A stretch of DNA of 64,000 nucleotides from Terriglobia bacterium (GTDB taxonomy: Bacteria > Acidobacteriota > UBA6911), in contig JAIQGI010000051.1 in the NCBI GenBank assembly GCA_020072565.1, positions 1 to 64,000 of the forward strand, written 5' to 3'. Positions 9,510 through 18,525 of the stretch are shown one piece after another (position 1 is the first letter of the stretch; every line of letters starts with the position of its first letter). The translations under genes were made by a program, and so were the position numbers. The notes beneath the pieces are model-generated. The model saw only the letters and a program-made list of their open reading frames with translations, did not search any database and was not told the DNA's origin.

Positions 9510-9562
9510 GTGTCAACGATCAACTGCAGTTCGGACCAGGGGAAACCTCAACACAGAGATTG

Positions 9563-9620
9563 CTGAGACCGCAGTAATTTGAAATGTTTCGAAACCTCTT
9601 TCCGTGGGCTGCGGTCTCTG
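9563..9620. repeat. Intergenic inverted repeat (GAGACCGCAG type)
   Basis: CTGAGACCGCAG at 9563-9574 pairs with CTGCGGTCTCTG at 9609-9620, 11 of 12 bases. The loop is AT-rich. It lies between the permease relic and the 3' end of the 9657-12014 gene, where it could act as a weak transcription barrier. It belongs to the general class of short-period palindromes seen in several gaps of this window. Confidence 0.55.
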
Positions 9621-9656
9621 CGTCGAGAAAAGGGAGGCGGAATTCGCAACCTGGGC

Positions 9657-12014
9657 CTAGCTGAGTTGGCCGACCACTTCAAAATGTCTCTCCGCTCCGG
9701 TCCGGATCATCACGGTGTCTTTGTGCGGGCCGCCGAGAGTCGCGGGGCGGCCGTTGACCGTTACCGCCTTGACTGGATTCTGCGCGGGTACCCGCAGCTT
9801 GACGTGAACTTCCTTTGGGGCGCCCGGCTGCGCCAGCTCGACCGTTGCCGCGACGCTCCTGGATGCGGGTTTTGCCGCCAATTCCAGGCTGACCCTGCCC
9901 CAGCGCGTGGGCGCCTGGCTGATCTTGATCGGCTTTCCGGAGATCACCCAATCGCGCGGGACACCCTTGGCGAAGTAGAGCCGGTCTTCGTCCGAGTCCT
10001 CGAGTACAAGCATCCAGCGCACCATGACGGGGACGGTCTGCTGGGCCGGTATGCAAAAAGTGGCGGTGCCGCCTGTGATGCCGCAGACCTCTCCGGCAAC
10101 CCAGCCGCCGCGGGTGTGGGCATGATAACGATGCGAGTAGAGAAACAGCAGGTATTCTTCGATGCGGTCCAGGCGGAGCAGCATCAGGGCGTGGCCGTAG
10201 GCGATGAAGCCGAGAATGGAGCGGCCGCCGGGGCGGGCCGCGCCGACGTTGGCAAGAACGCCGAGGGTGGTGGCGCCGTAAGCCCTCATGGTGTCGACGA
10301 CCATGTTGGCCAGGTTTACGGGGAGTATATCGGCATGAACCAGTTCGGCGTAGAGGCGGTGCGGCCACTGTTGCGGACTGGGCCGCTCCTGCGCCATGGC
10401 TTCTCGAAACATCAGTTTTACGCCGGGCATTGGCGGGACATACGGCGGAGTCTTGTCCTTCCAGATGTTTTTCTCCATGCTCGAGACTGTGGCATCCTGA
10501 AGAACCTTGCTTCGGTTCAGCCAGTCCTGGGCCTCCTTTTCCATGCCGGGCATGGGCTTGAGCTTGTCGATCTCCAGCCATGCCCTGCCGATATCCTTGA
10601 GTCCGCGTGCGGAGAAAGCGCTGTTGGCATAATAAGGTTTCCACCAGACTTCGGGAGTGGCAGCCAGGCAGGCGTCCGATTCGCTCCAGCCGTGGATCAG
10701 ACCGTAACCGGGATCGTCCTGAGGCATCTTCAAGCCGAGGTCGTGCATGTCGGCGAGCAGCTTCGCCGTGGCCTGAATTTTGGCCTTGTGCTTGAGGAGC
10801 AAGGCGCTGTCGCGCGTGTAGTTGAAATAGCGGGCGAGCAGGGAGAGCGACATGCCGAACTGCGCCGTCTCCGGGCCGCGCATGTTGTTGACGCCTTTGG
10901 CATCGACGAAATCGGTGAAATAGTTGTCGATGAATTGTCGCGCCGTCTCGAACCGCCCCCACTCGAGATTGACATGGACGGCGCTGGTGAAAATATCCTG
11001 GAAGCCGTCGTACTCGGAACCGTAGTAATCTCGATCCACCGCCCCGTATTTGGGATAAACGCCGCCGGGCCGGACCATCAGTTCCTTGGCGAAATAGTGC
11101 CTGGACATGTCGATCCAGGAGTTGTCCGGCAGGGAAGCCGGCGCGAAATCCTTCAGCTGCCTGTCCCAATAGTTCGCGAAGACCAGCAGCGCGCGGTAGA
11201 ACTGTTCCGGCTGGGGATCCCGGCGGGCGGGCGGAAATGCGGGGTAGCTATGGCCGTAAAACGCCTTGGCGATTTTGCCGTTTTCAATCAGCATGGTGCG
11301 ATGCCAGGTCTGCACGATGAACCGGTCGTGCGCTTCAACATCGCCAAAAACCACCACCTCGCAATAGGAGTTGTCAGAGACTGGCATGACCTTCCGGACG
11401 GCAGGCATCCAGCCTCCGAGAAGGCCATCGAAGCGCTTCTGCGTCACGGCCGGGTTGCGGAGTTCGGCAAGGTATTGGGAAGGGTGGTACGTCCTGGTGT
11501 TGCCGCCCGTGTAAACCATCATCGTGTCGAAAGCTTCCCTGGTGCCGACAAAAGCGTCCCACCTCGAGCGGGGAGCTGCGGCGCCCGGACCCTGGCCGGC
11601 GGCGGACCCTTGAGGAGGCGCCGCCGATTTCACCATTTCGGGATCGGGATCGCCTCCGCCCGCGAGCAGCCTGTCGGCGAGGAGATCGGTTCCGGACAAC
11701 CCGATGTCGTTCATGCTCAATCCCAGATACGGAGGGTTGGCTTCGGCGAACGAGGCTTCGGCGCTCTTGGTGAGTACGCGTGCGCCGCCGGTCGACGAAA
11801 CAAAAGTCAGAACGCCTTCGCGGCTGCGCAGGTCCTCATAGACTTTCCACAAAGTCGCGTTGAGCTTGAACTCGCAGATGAGGGTGTGGCCCTCGATATC
11901 CGGGGTCACATCGGCTGCCGGCTCTTCGGGTGAGGCCGCGGCGCTGCCGCCAGATAGAGTCTCGAGGCTCGCGGCTGTCACTGCTAGGCTCTGCAAAAAC
12001 CTTCGGCGATCCAT
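9657..12014 (-). CDS. Tat-exported large protein with six-hairpin glycosidase-like core
   Basis: A 785-residue protein starting with a twin-arginine signal (MDRRRFLQSL) and therefore exported folded. The N-terminal third is beta-rich (VLTFVSSTGG). Residues ~260-640 read like an (alpha/alpha)6 toroid with repeated aromatic helices, for example GWSESDACLAATPEVWWKPY. A C-terminal beta-sandwich (VHVKLRVPAQNPVKAVTVNG) resembles the tails of GH127 and GH78 enzymes. Acidic residues in the core could be catalytic but I cannot assign a CAZy family. The start has GGAGGAG at 6 nt. A short Gly/Pro/Ala-rich insert (SAAGQGPGAAAP) sits near residue 140. Context suggests a polysaccharide hydrolase; function is unproven. 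Confidence 0.7.
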   Translation of the reverse strand: MDRRRFLQSLAVTAASLETLSGGSAAASPEEPAADVTPDIEGHTLICEFKLNATLWKVYEDLRSREGVLTFVSSTGGARVLTKSAEASFAEANPPYLGLSMNDIGLSGTDLLADRLLAGGGDPDPEMVKSAAPPQGSAAGQGPGAAAPRSRWDAFVGTREAFDTMMVYTGGNTRTYHPSQYLAELRNPAVTQKRFDGLLGGWMPAVRKVMPVSDNSYCEVVVFGDVEAHDRFIVQTWHRTMLIENGKIAKAFYGHSYPAFPPARRDPQPEQFYRALLVFANYWDRQLKDFAPASLPDNSWIDMSRHYFAKELMVRPGGVYPKYGAVDRDYYGSEYDGFQDIFTSAVHVNLEWGRFETARQFIDNYFTDFVDAKGVNNMRGPETAQFGMSLSLLARYFNYTRDSALLLKHKAKIQATAKLLADMHDLGLKMPQDDPGYGLIHGWSESDACLAATPEVWWKPYYANSAFSARGLKDIGRAWLEIDKLKPMPGMEKEAQDWLNRSKVLQDATVSSMEKNIWKDKTPPYVPPMPGVKLMFREAMAQERPSPQQWPHRLYAELVHADILPVNLANMVVDTMRAYGATTLGVLANVGAARPGGRSILGFIAYGHALMLLRLDRIEEYLLFLYSHRYHAHTRGGWVAGEVCGITGGTATFCIPAQQTVPVMVRWMLVLEDSDEDRLYFAKGVPRDWVISGKPIKISQAPTRWGRVSLELAAKPASRSVAATVELAQPGAPKEVHVKLRVPAQNPVKAVTVNGRPATLGGPHKDTVMIRTGAERHFEVVGQLS

Positions 12015-12098
12015 AACGGCTCCTCCAAACTGGTGGAATTATCGAATGGCGGGTCAGAAAACGATGAAACCGCCTGACCCTATATCTTTTCCTTTTTT

Positions 12099-13358
12099 TC
12101 AGTTCAGCCGGAACCTCACTTCAATCCGGGCCTGTACATCCACCGGCGCGTCTTTGAGCGTGCCGGGCTTGAATTTCCATCGGGTCGCGATCGTATTCAC
12201 CGCGGATTCGTCCAGGCCGTGACCCAATCCATGGATGATTCTGAGGTTGTCGACGGTCCCATTTTTGCGGACGACAGCCTGGATGGTCACGACACCCTCG
12301 ATTCGTGCTCTTCGTGCTTCCTCCGGATAGGGAGGTAAAGGTTGACTGATAGGCACAGGAGCGGTTACGCCCTCGCCAACCATGTATGATACGTTGCCGC
12401 TTCTTGTCCCCACACCTTGGCCCGCGCCAACTTCAGGAGCCTCGACGGGGCCAGTGTCCGTTGCGCCTCCGGTTCCGGCTTCGCCGCCTCCTACCCGGCG
12501 GCCCCATTGCATCTGATTGAATTCATCCACCGTCAGGAGCTCGAGGAAGTTGGTGGAGGGATAGTACGTGGCTTCCAGACGACTCCGGTAGGGTCTCAGG
12601 CATTCTTCAATTGGGAGCGGGAGGTTGTCCTGCCATGCCAGCCGGTCCATCTGCGTGTCGATGCGGCTGATCTCTTCTGCCAGCGTGCCGCGCCATTTCG
12701 TTTGCTTCACATCTTTGATGCTGTCCAGCTGATTCCGTAGCAAGTGAAGCATCAGGCGTCGATACTGCTCGCGCATGGCTTCCGGGCTGAAGGGGAAATT
12801 GTTGCCGCCCGGGCGGTCGCGTTCCCGCTGCTGGATCTTGGCAATAATCGACGGCCCCTCCGCGGGCGAATGGCCCAGAAATGAATAGTAGGCGATCGAG
12901 TAGATGTAGGCGTATTCGCCCAAACCCATCCGCTTGTCCAGCAGAACCCGGTTGCGCTGATTTACATACTCTCCTGCTGGTACGATAAGATTGGTCATCT
13001 CGCTCAGTGTTTGGAGCACGGCGCCGAACGACTGTTGCCTTCGGGTCAGGCGTTCAAAATCGAAATTGGCCAGAGCCGAGTCCAGCCGGGCCTGTGGGTC
13101 TTTGAGCGCGTCGCGTACTGAAAGAAATGCTTCCATTCGTCCAGGGTCGATGATCCCATCGGGGGGCGGCACAAAAGTATCCGGGGCGCCGTAGGCCGCC
13201 ACAATCTCTTTGCGACTGTCCGATGCTTCCTGCAGTGGCCGATATTTGCCGCGGACATAAACGATGGCACTGGTCACCAGCCCGACGACCAGCACGATCA
13301 AGACAGCGCAACCGATTCCGCAACCCGCGAGCCATTTCTGTGGGGTGGTCATAGCCAT
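12099..13358 (-). CDS. TonB C-terminal domain protein
   Basis: A 419-residue protein with one transmembrane segment near residues 12-34 (GCAVLIVLVVGLVTSAIVYV), a long helical periplasmic region of unknown family, and a C-terminal TonB domain of ~90 residues containing YPEEARRARIEGVV and a terminal WKFKPGT block. TonB-type domains contact outer-membrane receptors, so a role in energising or sensing through the TonB receptor at 50.7-54.5 kb is possible. The membrane anchor is preceded by a short cytoplasmic tail, as in TonB. The start is one of two nearby ATGs (13358 or 13352) with a weak ribosome binding site. The middle region contains many Arg and Gln residues and no Pro-rich spacer, unlike classical TonB. 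Confidence 0.8.
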   Translation of the reverse strand: MAMTTPQKWLAGCGIGCAVLIVLVVGLVTSAIVYVRGKYRPLQEASDSRKEIVAAYGAPDTFVPPPDGIIDPGRMEAFLSVRDALKDPQARLDSALANFDFERLTRRQQSFGAVLQTLSEMTNLIVPAGEYVNQRNRVLLDKRMGLGEYAYIYSIAYYSFLGHSPAEGPSIIAKIQQRERDRPGGNNFPFSPEAMREQYRRLMLHLLRNQLDSIKDVKQTKWRGTLAEEISRIDTQMDRLAWQDNLPLPIEECLRPYRSRLEATYYPSTNFLELLTVDEFNQMQWGRRVGGGEAGTGGATDTGPVEAPEVGAGQGVGTRSGNVSYMVGEGVTAPVPISQPLPPYPEEARRARIEGVVTIQAVVRKNGTVDNLRIIHGLGHGLDESAVNTIATRWKFKPGTLKDAPVDVQARIEVRFRLN

Positions 13359-13470
13359 GCTTCACCGCCGTTTCAATCCGTTCCCTGTATTGCACCTGCC
13401 GGCATTCCGCGAGGGATTGTATACCCAAAGGCTGCATCCGCGCCTGCAATATGTTACGAGGCCGCTTCGC

Positions 13471-13721
13471 GGGGTCGGACCCAAAGCGAGCCGCCGCGTG
13501 CCGGATGGCCGATGACAGACCCTCCAAGACCGCGTCGGTCTGGATTTGTGCCTTCTTTTTTTGGGATTAAGGGTCATGTACAATTGCCAGGCTCGCATTT
13601 CCAAGTGCAAAATTACTGTTAAACGCAAAAAATGAAGCCAATAATCGAGTTTGTGCCCCATTTTTTCCCAGGAATTCATTGCGAGAAACTGAGCACGCAC
13701 GGTTTATTCAGGTCCGACCCC
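13471..13721. mobile_element. MITE-like 251-bp element with 11-bp terminal inverted repeats
   Basis: GGGGTCGGACC at 13471-13481 and its exact complement GGTCCGACCCC at 13711-13721 bound a noncoding segment whose right two thirds are clearly more AT-rich than the neighbours. A degenerate end, GGTCCGACACC, recurs near 16853. No target-site duplication is obvious. It lies in the divergent gap 13359-13755, so the promoter of the GH42-like gene may be inside it. Such GGGGTCGGACC ends remind me of REP/RAYT-associated elements, which is recollection and not verified. Confidence 0.5.
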
Positions 13722-13755
13722 GATTTCCAATTTGTTCTTCAGGAATGGATGGATT

Positions 13756-16059
13756 ATGAGCAAACTGCTTTGCGCATTTTCATTTATTGTCGTTGCCGTC
13801 ATTTCGGTTTCTCACCCGCCGGCGGGCGCCGAACTGGCCAGCGAGGTCAGGTTCCTCCACGGGATGCCTGCGCTCTATGTAAATGGGGTGTTGACCAGCC
13901 AGGTACTGGGGTCGCCATACCGGCCCGGCCCGTCGGACTTCAACGATTTCCGCAAAGCGGGGATTTCGATATTCGACATTTATCTGCGCTTCGACTGGAC
14001 CGGCCCGGAGCAATACGATTTCACCAGGGTCGACGAGAAGGTTGAATCCTATCTCAAGATCGAGCCGAAGACTCTCTTCCTGCCGCGCATCCTGCTGACC
14101 CCGGGCCCCTGGTGGTGCAAGGCGTTTCCCAATGACATCACCATGCGGGATGACGGCAGCCCGGCCGGCATGTTCGGCCAGCCTTGCCATCCTTCGCTGG
14201 CATCGGAGAACTATCGCGAGTTGTCGCACAAGGCGATGATCGCGTTTCTCAATCACGTGGAGAGCAAGTACGGGGAACACATGGTCGGCTATCAGGTCGG
14301 GAACGGCTTCGGCGGCGAGTGGCTGATGTTCAACTCGTTCTGGGAAACCAGACCAGGCGGTCAGCCGCCCACAAGATTCGGAGTCGAGGATTACTGTCCT
14401 CCGGCGCAGGCGCTGTTCCGGATCTGGTTGAAGAACAAATACGGCAGCGTGGATCAACTGCGCCGTGCGTGGGGCAATCCACAAGTCAGCTTCGAGACGG
14501 CGACGCCCCCGAATGAGGTCGAGCGCTACAGTTCAAACCACGGCATCTTCTTCGACCCTGCGATCAGTCGGCGGGTGCCGGACTATTTTTCCTTTTTCAA
14601 TGACATGGTGTCCGACACGCTCCTCGAGAACGCCCGGTGGGTGAAGGAAATCACCCACAGGAAGAAGATCGTCGGAGCTTTCTACGGGTACTTATGGTGC
14701 AATTTCCCCAACCTGAGCGTGGTTCACAGCGGCCATCTTGGGTTCGCGAAGGTGCTCGATTCGGTGGATGTGGATTTCATCGCGAGCCCGTATACCTATG
14801 ACAACAAGCAAATCGGAGGGCCGAACAATTCCCAGACCCTTCCCGAAGCCGCTGCTCTCCATGGCAAGCTCTACTTCAATGAAGTGGACACCGAGACCCA
14901 CCTGTTCCAACGGCAATGGCGGTGGGGTGACTCCCTGCACAATCCAACAAACTTCGAAGAGACGAAGGGCCTGCTCATTCGCGATTACGCCTATACTCTG
15001 ACCAAGGGATTCGGCATGTGGTGGACCGACCTGCATGGCGGCACGTATCACGACGACCAGATCGTTCAGCTTCTGGGCCAACTGAAACAGATAGATGAGA
15101 AGTTTCTCGATGCCGACAGGAGTTCCAACGCAGATATCGCCGTCATTCTCGACGAAGCCAGCTTCACTTATTGCGGGGACGGGGAGCCGCTGTTCAACGC
15201 GCTCCTCACCGCTCAGAAGCAATGGGAGTTTGCATTTATAGGCGCGCCTTGGGATCCTTATCTGTTGACCGACATTGACAATCCGAAGCTGCGCGACTAC
15301 AAACTCTACATCTTCCTGAACACCTTCCGGGTCACGCCGGAGCAGCGCGCCGCCATCCACGCGCGCCTGAAGCGTAAGGGCGCGACGGCGATCTGGGTCT
15401 ATGCGCCGGGTTACATTGGCGAGAAACTCTCGGTCGAAAACATGCGGGCGCTCACCGGCATTCGACTGGCCGAGACCGGAAGCGCGGGCGAACTCAGAGT
15501 GGGCATAACGTCCTACAATCACTCATACACCAGATCCCTTCCCAAAGGGCTGGCTTATGGCACCGATGTGAACGTGGAAAATATCAAACGCTGGTATGAC
15601 CACCAAATCTACCTCAAGGATCCCCGGGACCCGTCGCTCAGGCGCGACCTGCCGGGATTCCGCATCAGCCCGCGCTTCTGGAGCGACGACCCCCAGGCCC
15701 AGGTACTCGGCATCCTCGCGGGCATCGATAAGCCCGGGCTGGTGGTGAAAAAACAGCCGGGCTGGACCTCGGTTTACTCGAGCGCGCCGATCCTCCCCGC
15801 TGCCCTCCTGCGCGGCATCGCGCGCGCCGCGGGATGCCACATCTACAGCGACGCGGGTGACGTGGTGTATGCCAACCGCAACTTCCTGGGCATATACGCG
15901 CCCGGCGGCGGCTCGCGCACGGTGCGGCTGCCGCGTGACCTGCGGGTGGCGAATTTGATGAACGGGCTCGTGCTTGAAGGCGGCGCCCATGAATTCCTCC
16001 TTAAACTGGCGCCAAATCAAACCGCCCTTTTCAAACTCGAAGAATCCGGGAAAAGATAG
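13756..16059 (+). CDS. GH42-like beta-galactosidase family protein
   Basis: A 767-residue exported clan GH-A protein related to GH42. The signal peptide is residues ~1-25. A TIM barrel spans ~40-400, followed by a trimerisation-like alpha/beta domain (~420-560). The canonical acid/base position reads VGNGFGGEW, with Gly where GH42 has the Glu of NE; E188 in GGEW may replace it. E376 in YFNEVDTETH is the likely nucleophile. The start at 13756 gives a clean signal peptide; an upstream ATG at 13732 lacks one. It is followed after 12 bp by the CBM9-like gene, probably one transcript. A relic of a homologous gene lies at 57716-57808. Confidence 0.82.
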   Translation: MSKLLCAFSFIVVAVISVSHPPAGAELASEVRFLHGMPALYVNGVLTSQVLGSPYRPGPSDFNDFRKAGISIFDIYLRFDWTGPEQYDFTRVDEKVESYLKIEPKTLFLPRILLTPGPWWCKAFPNDITMRDDGSPAGMFGQPCHPSLASENYRELSHKAMIAFLNHVESKYGEHMVGYQVGNGFGGEWLMFNSFWETRPGGQPPTRFGVEDYCPPAQALFRIWLKNKYGSVDQLRRAWGNPQVSFETATPPNEVERYSSNHGIFFDPAISRRVPDYFSFFNDMVSDTLLENARWVKEITHRKKIVGAFYGYLWCNFPNLSVVHSGHLGFAKVLDSVDVDFIASPYTYDNKQIGGPNNSQTLPEAAALHGKLYFNEVDTETHLFQRQWRWGDSLHNPTNFEETKGLLIRDYAYTLTKGFGMWWTDLHGGTYHDDQIVQLLGQLKQIDEKFLDADRSSNADIAVILDEASFTYCGDGEPLFNALLTAQKQWEFAFIGAPWDPYLLTDIDNPKLRDYKLYIFLNTFRVTPEQRAAIHARLKRKGATAIWVYAPGYIGEKLSVENMRALTGIRLAETGSAGELRVGITSYNHSYTRSLPKGLAYGTDVNVENIKRWYDHQIYLKDPRDPSLRRDLPGFRISPRFWSDDPQAQVLGILAGIDKPGLVVKKQPGWTSVYSSAPILPAALLRGIARAAGCHIYSDAGDVVYANRNFLGIYAPGGGSRTVRLPRDLRVANLMNGLVLEGGAHEFLLKLAPNQTALFKLEESGKR

Positions 16060-16071
16060 GGAGAAAAGAAC

Positions 16072-16776
16072 GTGAAACCACTGATATTTCTTTTTCTATT
16101 CTGCGCGTCGATGAGCCAGACCCAGGAAAAGGCCATGTTCCTGTCCTACTACGCGGAGAAGGCCGTCGAGCCGACGGCCGATCCGGATTCGGCGTTTTGG
16201 AAGGGCATTCAGGGCGTGGTCATCGATAAGAGCGTTCTCGGCCCCGCGATGCCCCAGTTTCGAGCCGAGGTGCGCTCGCGCTGGACCAAGGATTACGTCT
16301 ATTTCCTGTTCATCGGCCCCTATGAGAAACTCACGCTGAATCCGAACCCCGACACCCGGAACGAAACCTACAGGATGTGGGAGAAAGACTGCTTCGAGGT
16401 GTACCTGGGCGCCGACTTCGAGCATACGAACCGCTACCGCGAATTTCAGATGTCACCCCAGGGCGAGTTCCTCGATCTGGATATCGATTCGACAAAGGAC
16501 AAACCGGGATTCAACGGCGAGCAGGCCTGGAACTCCGGTATGCAGGTCAAGGCGCGCGTCGATGAGAAAAGGAAAATCTGGTACGGCGAGATGCGGATCC
16601 CAATCATTGCAGTAGACAAGCGCCCGGCGCAGGCCGGCAACGAGATGCGGATCAACCTGTATCGGCAGGATGGAGAGCCCCCGAACCGGGACTTTCTGGC
16701 CTGGCAGCCCCCCGGCGTCTGGAATCCTCATCACCCGGAGAAGTTCGGAACGCTGCGGCTCGTGAACGCCCGCTGA
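16072..16776 (+). CDS. CBM9-like carbohydrate-binding protein
   Basis: A 234-residue protein of the carbohydrate-binding family 9-like (DOMON-like beta-sandwich) type. A short signal peptide is followed by the domain, with the characteristic WEKDCFEVYLGADF motif near residue 105 and W-P-P-G-V near the end. The start is GTG at 16072 with AGGGAG at about 8 nt, 12 bp after the GH42-like stop, indicating translational linkage. It has no catalytic module, so it probably binds the saccharide or shelters products for its partner enzyme in the periplasm. A hairpin terminator follows at 16792. Confidence 0.85.
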   Translation: MKPLIFLFLFCASMSQTQEKAMFLSYYAEKAVEPTADPDSAFWKGIQGVVIDKSVLGPAMPQFRAEVRSRWTKDYVYFLFIGPYEKLTLNPNPDTRNETYRMWEKDCFEVYLGADFEHTNRYREFQMSPQGEFLDLDIDSTKDKPGFNGEQAWNSGMQVKARVDEKRKIWYGEMRIPIIAVDKRPAQAGNEMRINLYRQDGEPPNRDFLAWQPPGVWNPHHPEKFGTLRLVNAR

Positions 16777-16791
16777 GGCTTCCAGTGACGA

Positions 16792-16824
16792 AACCACGAA
16801 ACGCACCAAAGCGCTTTCGTGGTT
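16792..16824 (+). terminator. Hairpin after the CBM9-like gene
   Basis: AACCACGAAACGC at 16792-16804 pairs with GCGCTTTCGTGGTT at 16811-16824, with one bulge, 16 bp past the stop codon. There is no long T tract, only CCTTT. It sits between converging genes and may insulate both. Confidence 0.55.
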
Positions 16825-16917
16825 ACCTTTCAGGAAGCGAATGCTTTTACGAGGTCCGACACCGCTACCAAGCGTTACACTGGTTGACTGTGGACCAGTA
16901 AAACCATTGCCGGCACG

Positions 16918-18288
16918 CTAAAAGATCGTCCAGTGATACATGACCGGCACTGATTGAGTGGGGCCGAAGCCGGCCACGTCGTAGGAAGCGACAATCTTGA
17001 AATCGCCAACCGTCAGGGAAGGTACTCGCCATGAGTACGTGCAGGTGCCGCCTCAGCCAAACTGGAAGTTGCCGCTGGCCACCTGCCGATCACCCCTGTA
17101 AATGACAAATTTGGGAGGATTGCGGCGGTCGGGGGTCATGACCGTATACTCCTCCCCTGCCGCTCCCTTCAAAACGTAGCTTAGCAGCAGCGAGCTCCCT
17201 TTTCGTTCCGCTCTTACACTGCTGACAAACGGAGCGCCGATCTGCAGGCGGTTGGGAGCGCCCGCGGCCACCGTGATCCGCGAAGTTTCGGAGGTGGAAA
17301 CACCTGTCAGCACCGGCTTGTCGGCGGCAGGCACCAGGTACACCGTCTGGATGCGATAGTTGTCCGCTGGCAGAGTGACGGTCCGACCCGGCGATTCCAG
17401 GATTGCCAGTCGTGCATCCCCTTGCAGGATCAGCCGCCGGACGAACTTCCCATCCAGGGTTACCTCTGCCATGGGAGAGCGGTGTTCCGTGAGCGTGGCG
17501 GTCACGAGCGCAACCCCGGATGCCGCTCCAAAGGCGAAGGCGAGCTGGTACTGATTCCCGCCTATGAAAAGGATCCTGGGAAGCGCCATCGGGCGGTATG
17601 TGAGCGCTTTGGGGTCGCCGCTGCGGGCCACCGGCGTGATCAGGAACTTGTCCTGGGCATCGAACTGACCGTCGAGGTTGTCCTGAACCTGGAAAAGCCA
17701 CTTCCGTCCCTGAAGCTCGATCTCCCCCTCATAGAGCGACCGGATTCCTATGGAGGTCGAGTTCTCACCGAGAAAATAGAAAGGCTCCAACAGGTAGCGG
17801 CGATTGATGCCGTTGTTGCCGAGGTCGAGCCGGACACCTCTGAAGTAGGCAAAATATCCGGACGGCCCGCGCACCATTACCGACTTGTAGACGCCTTGAG
17901 GGTCATCCGTCAAATCCAGGTTCTGGTTGAGGTCGAGGTAGAGAGTGCGACTGGTGAAATTGACGGCGAAGCCTATAAAGTCGTTTTGACCGGGACCGAT
18001 CTTGAGCGCCCGGCGTATGACCTTGTCGTTTCCCCCGAAATTGGGCTCCCTGCGGAATTTCACCTCTTGTTTGCTGAGCTCGATCCTGGTGGCCAAGGAG
18101 CTTTTTTCCGCGTACTTGAGCGAAACTGAAAGCGGCGCGCTTTTTGCCGCCGTTTGAGACCGGACCGGAGCCTGAAACAGGCCCGCACCCAATCCCGGCA
18201 TCAACAGCAGGACACAACCCGGGACCAGGGCTGAACGATGAAGCTTGCGCAGACGACCGGGCCGAACCTTTGCAGTTCTGAAGTTCAT
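16918..18288 (-). CDS. Secreted beta-rich protein, candidate selenoprotein (in-frame TGA)
   Basis: Conventional reading stops at TGA 17053-17055 after 411 residues (ending ASGNFQFG). The same frame then continues 44 codons, GGTCTYSWRVPSLTVGDFKI onward, to TAG at 16918-16920. The extension completes an Ig-like beta-sandwich begun near residue 350 (SLLLSYVLKG, PPKFVIYRG), and about 70% of its codons end in G or C, like a real gene. With Sec at 412 the product has 456 residues and a U-G-G-T-C motif. A 6-bp hairpin lies 14 nt after the TGA. Residues 1-45 include a signal peptide. DLNQNLDLTDDP resembles a calcium-binding loop. The start has AAGGGGG at 8 nt. The alternative is a recent nonsense mutation. 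No family name is known to me. Confidence 0.7.
17022..17055 (-). promoter_or_regulatory. SECIS-like hairpin just after in-frame TGA
   Basis: On the minus-strand RNA, UGA (17055-17053) is followed by 14 nt, then GUACUC (17038-17033), a loop AUGGC, and GAGUAC (17027-17022): a perfect 6-bp stem. The loop begins 20 nt after the UGA, inside the 16-37 nt range known for bacterial SECIS elements. Bacterial SECIS loops usually have G in the first two loop positions; here G is third and fourth, unless the A-C closing mismatch is counted as stem, giving UGG. Confidence 0.45.
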
Positions 18289-18342
18289 GGTCGCAACCCC
18301 CCTTATAGGGTTTTACGTGCAGTGCCGCTCGATCTTTCCAAT

Positions 18343-18371
18343 ATTTTAAGCGGCAACCCTATGGAATCCAA
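18343..18371 (-). promoter_or_regulatory. Sigma70-like promoter for the candidate selenoprotein gene
   Basis: On the minus strand TTGGAT (18371-18366) is followed by 17 nt and TAAAAT (18348-18343). The start codon at 18288 lies about 48 nt beyond the expected transcription start. The -10 box matches five of six consensus bases; the -35 box matches three. Confidence 0.5.
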
Positions 18372-18439
18372 GGCGAACCGGAAAATTGGCGTCGGCCGGC
18401 GTTCTTCGGCGTCCAAAAATAGAATTTGGATCAGACTCA

Positions 18440-18477
18440 CGCGGATCAACGCAGATGCCGATCCGCGTTGATCCGCG
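18440..18477. repeat. 13-bp perfect inverted repeat (CGCGGATCAACGC)
   Basis: CGCGGATCAACGC at 18440-18452 is exactly complementary to 18465-18477, with a 12-nt loop. It lies 48 bp past the symporter stop and upstream of the candidate selenoprotein promoter, so it can separate the two transcripts. There is no T tract. It is the short-period palindrome type seen in other gaps. Confidence 0.65.
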
Positions 18478-18525
18478 CAAATCCCACCTCCTGGCTTCGA
18501 GCTTTCGGCTGCCCGTCAGGCGGCA

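Noticed and set aside
9579-11933. A long plus-strand frame opposite the Tat-exported protein gene
   Set aside because: It is rich in Arg, Gly and His as expected for an antisense shadow in GC-rich DNA and lacks a start signal. The minus frame has a Tat signal and Shine-Dalgarno.
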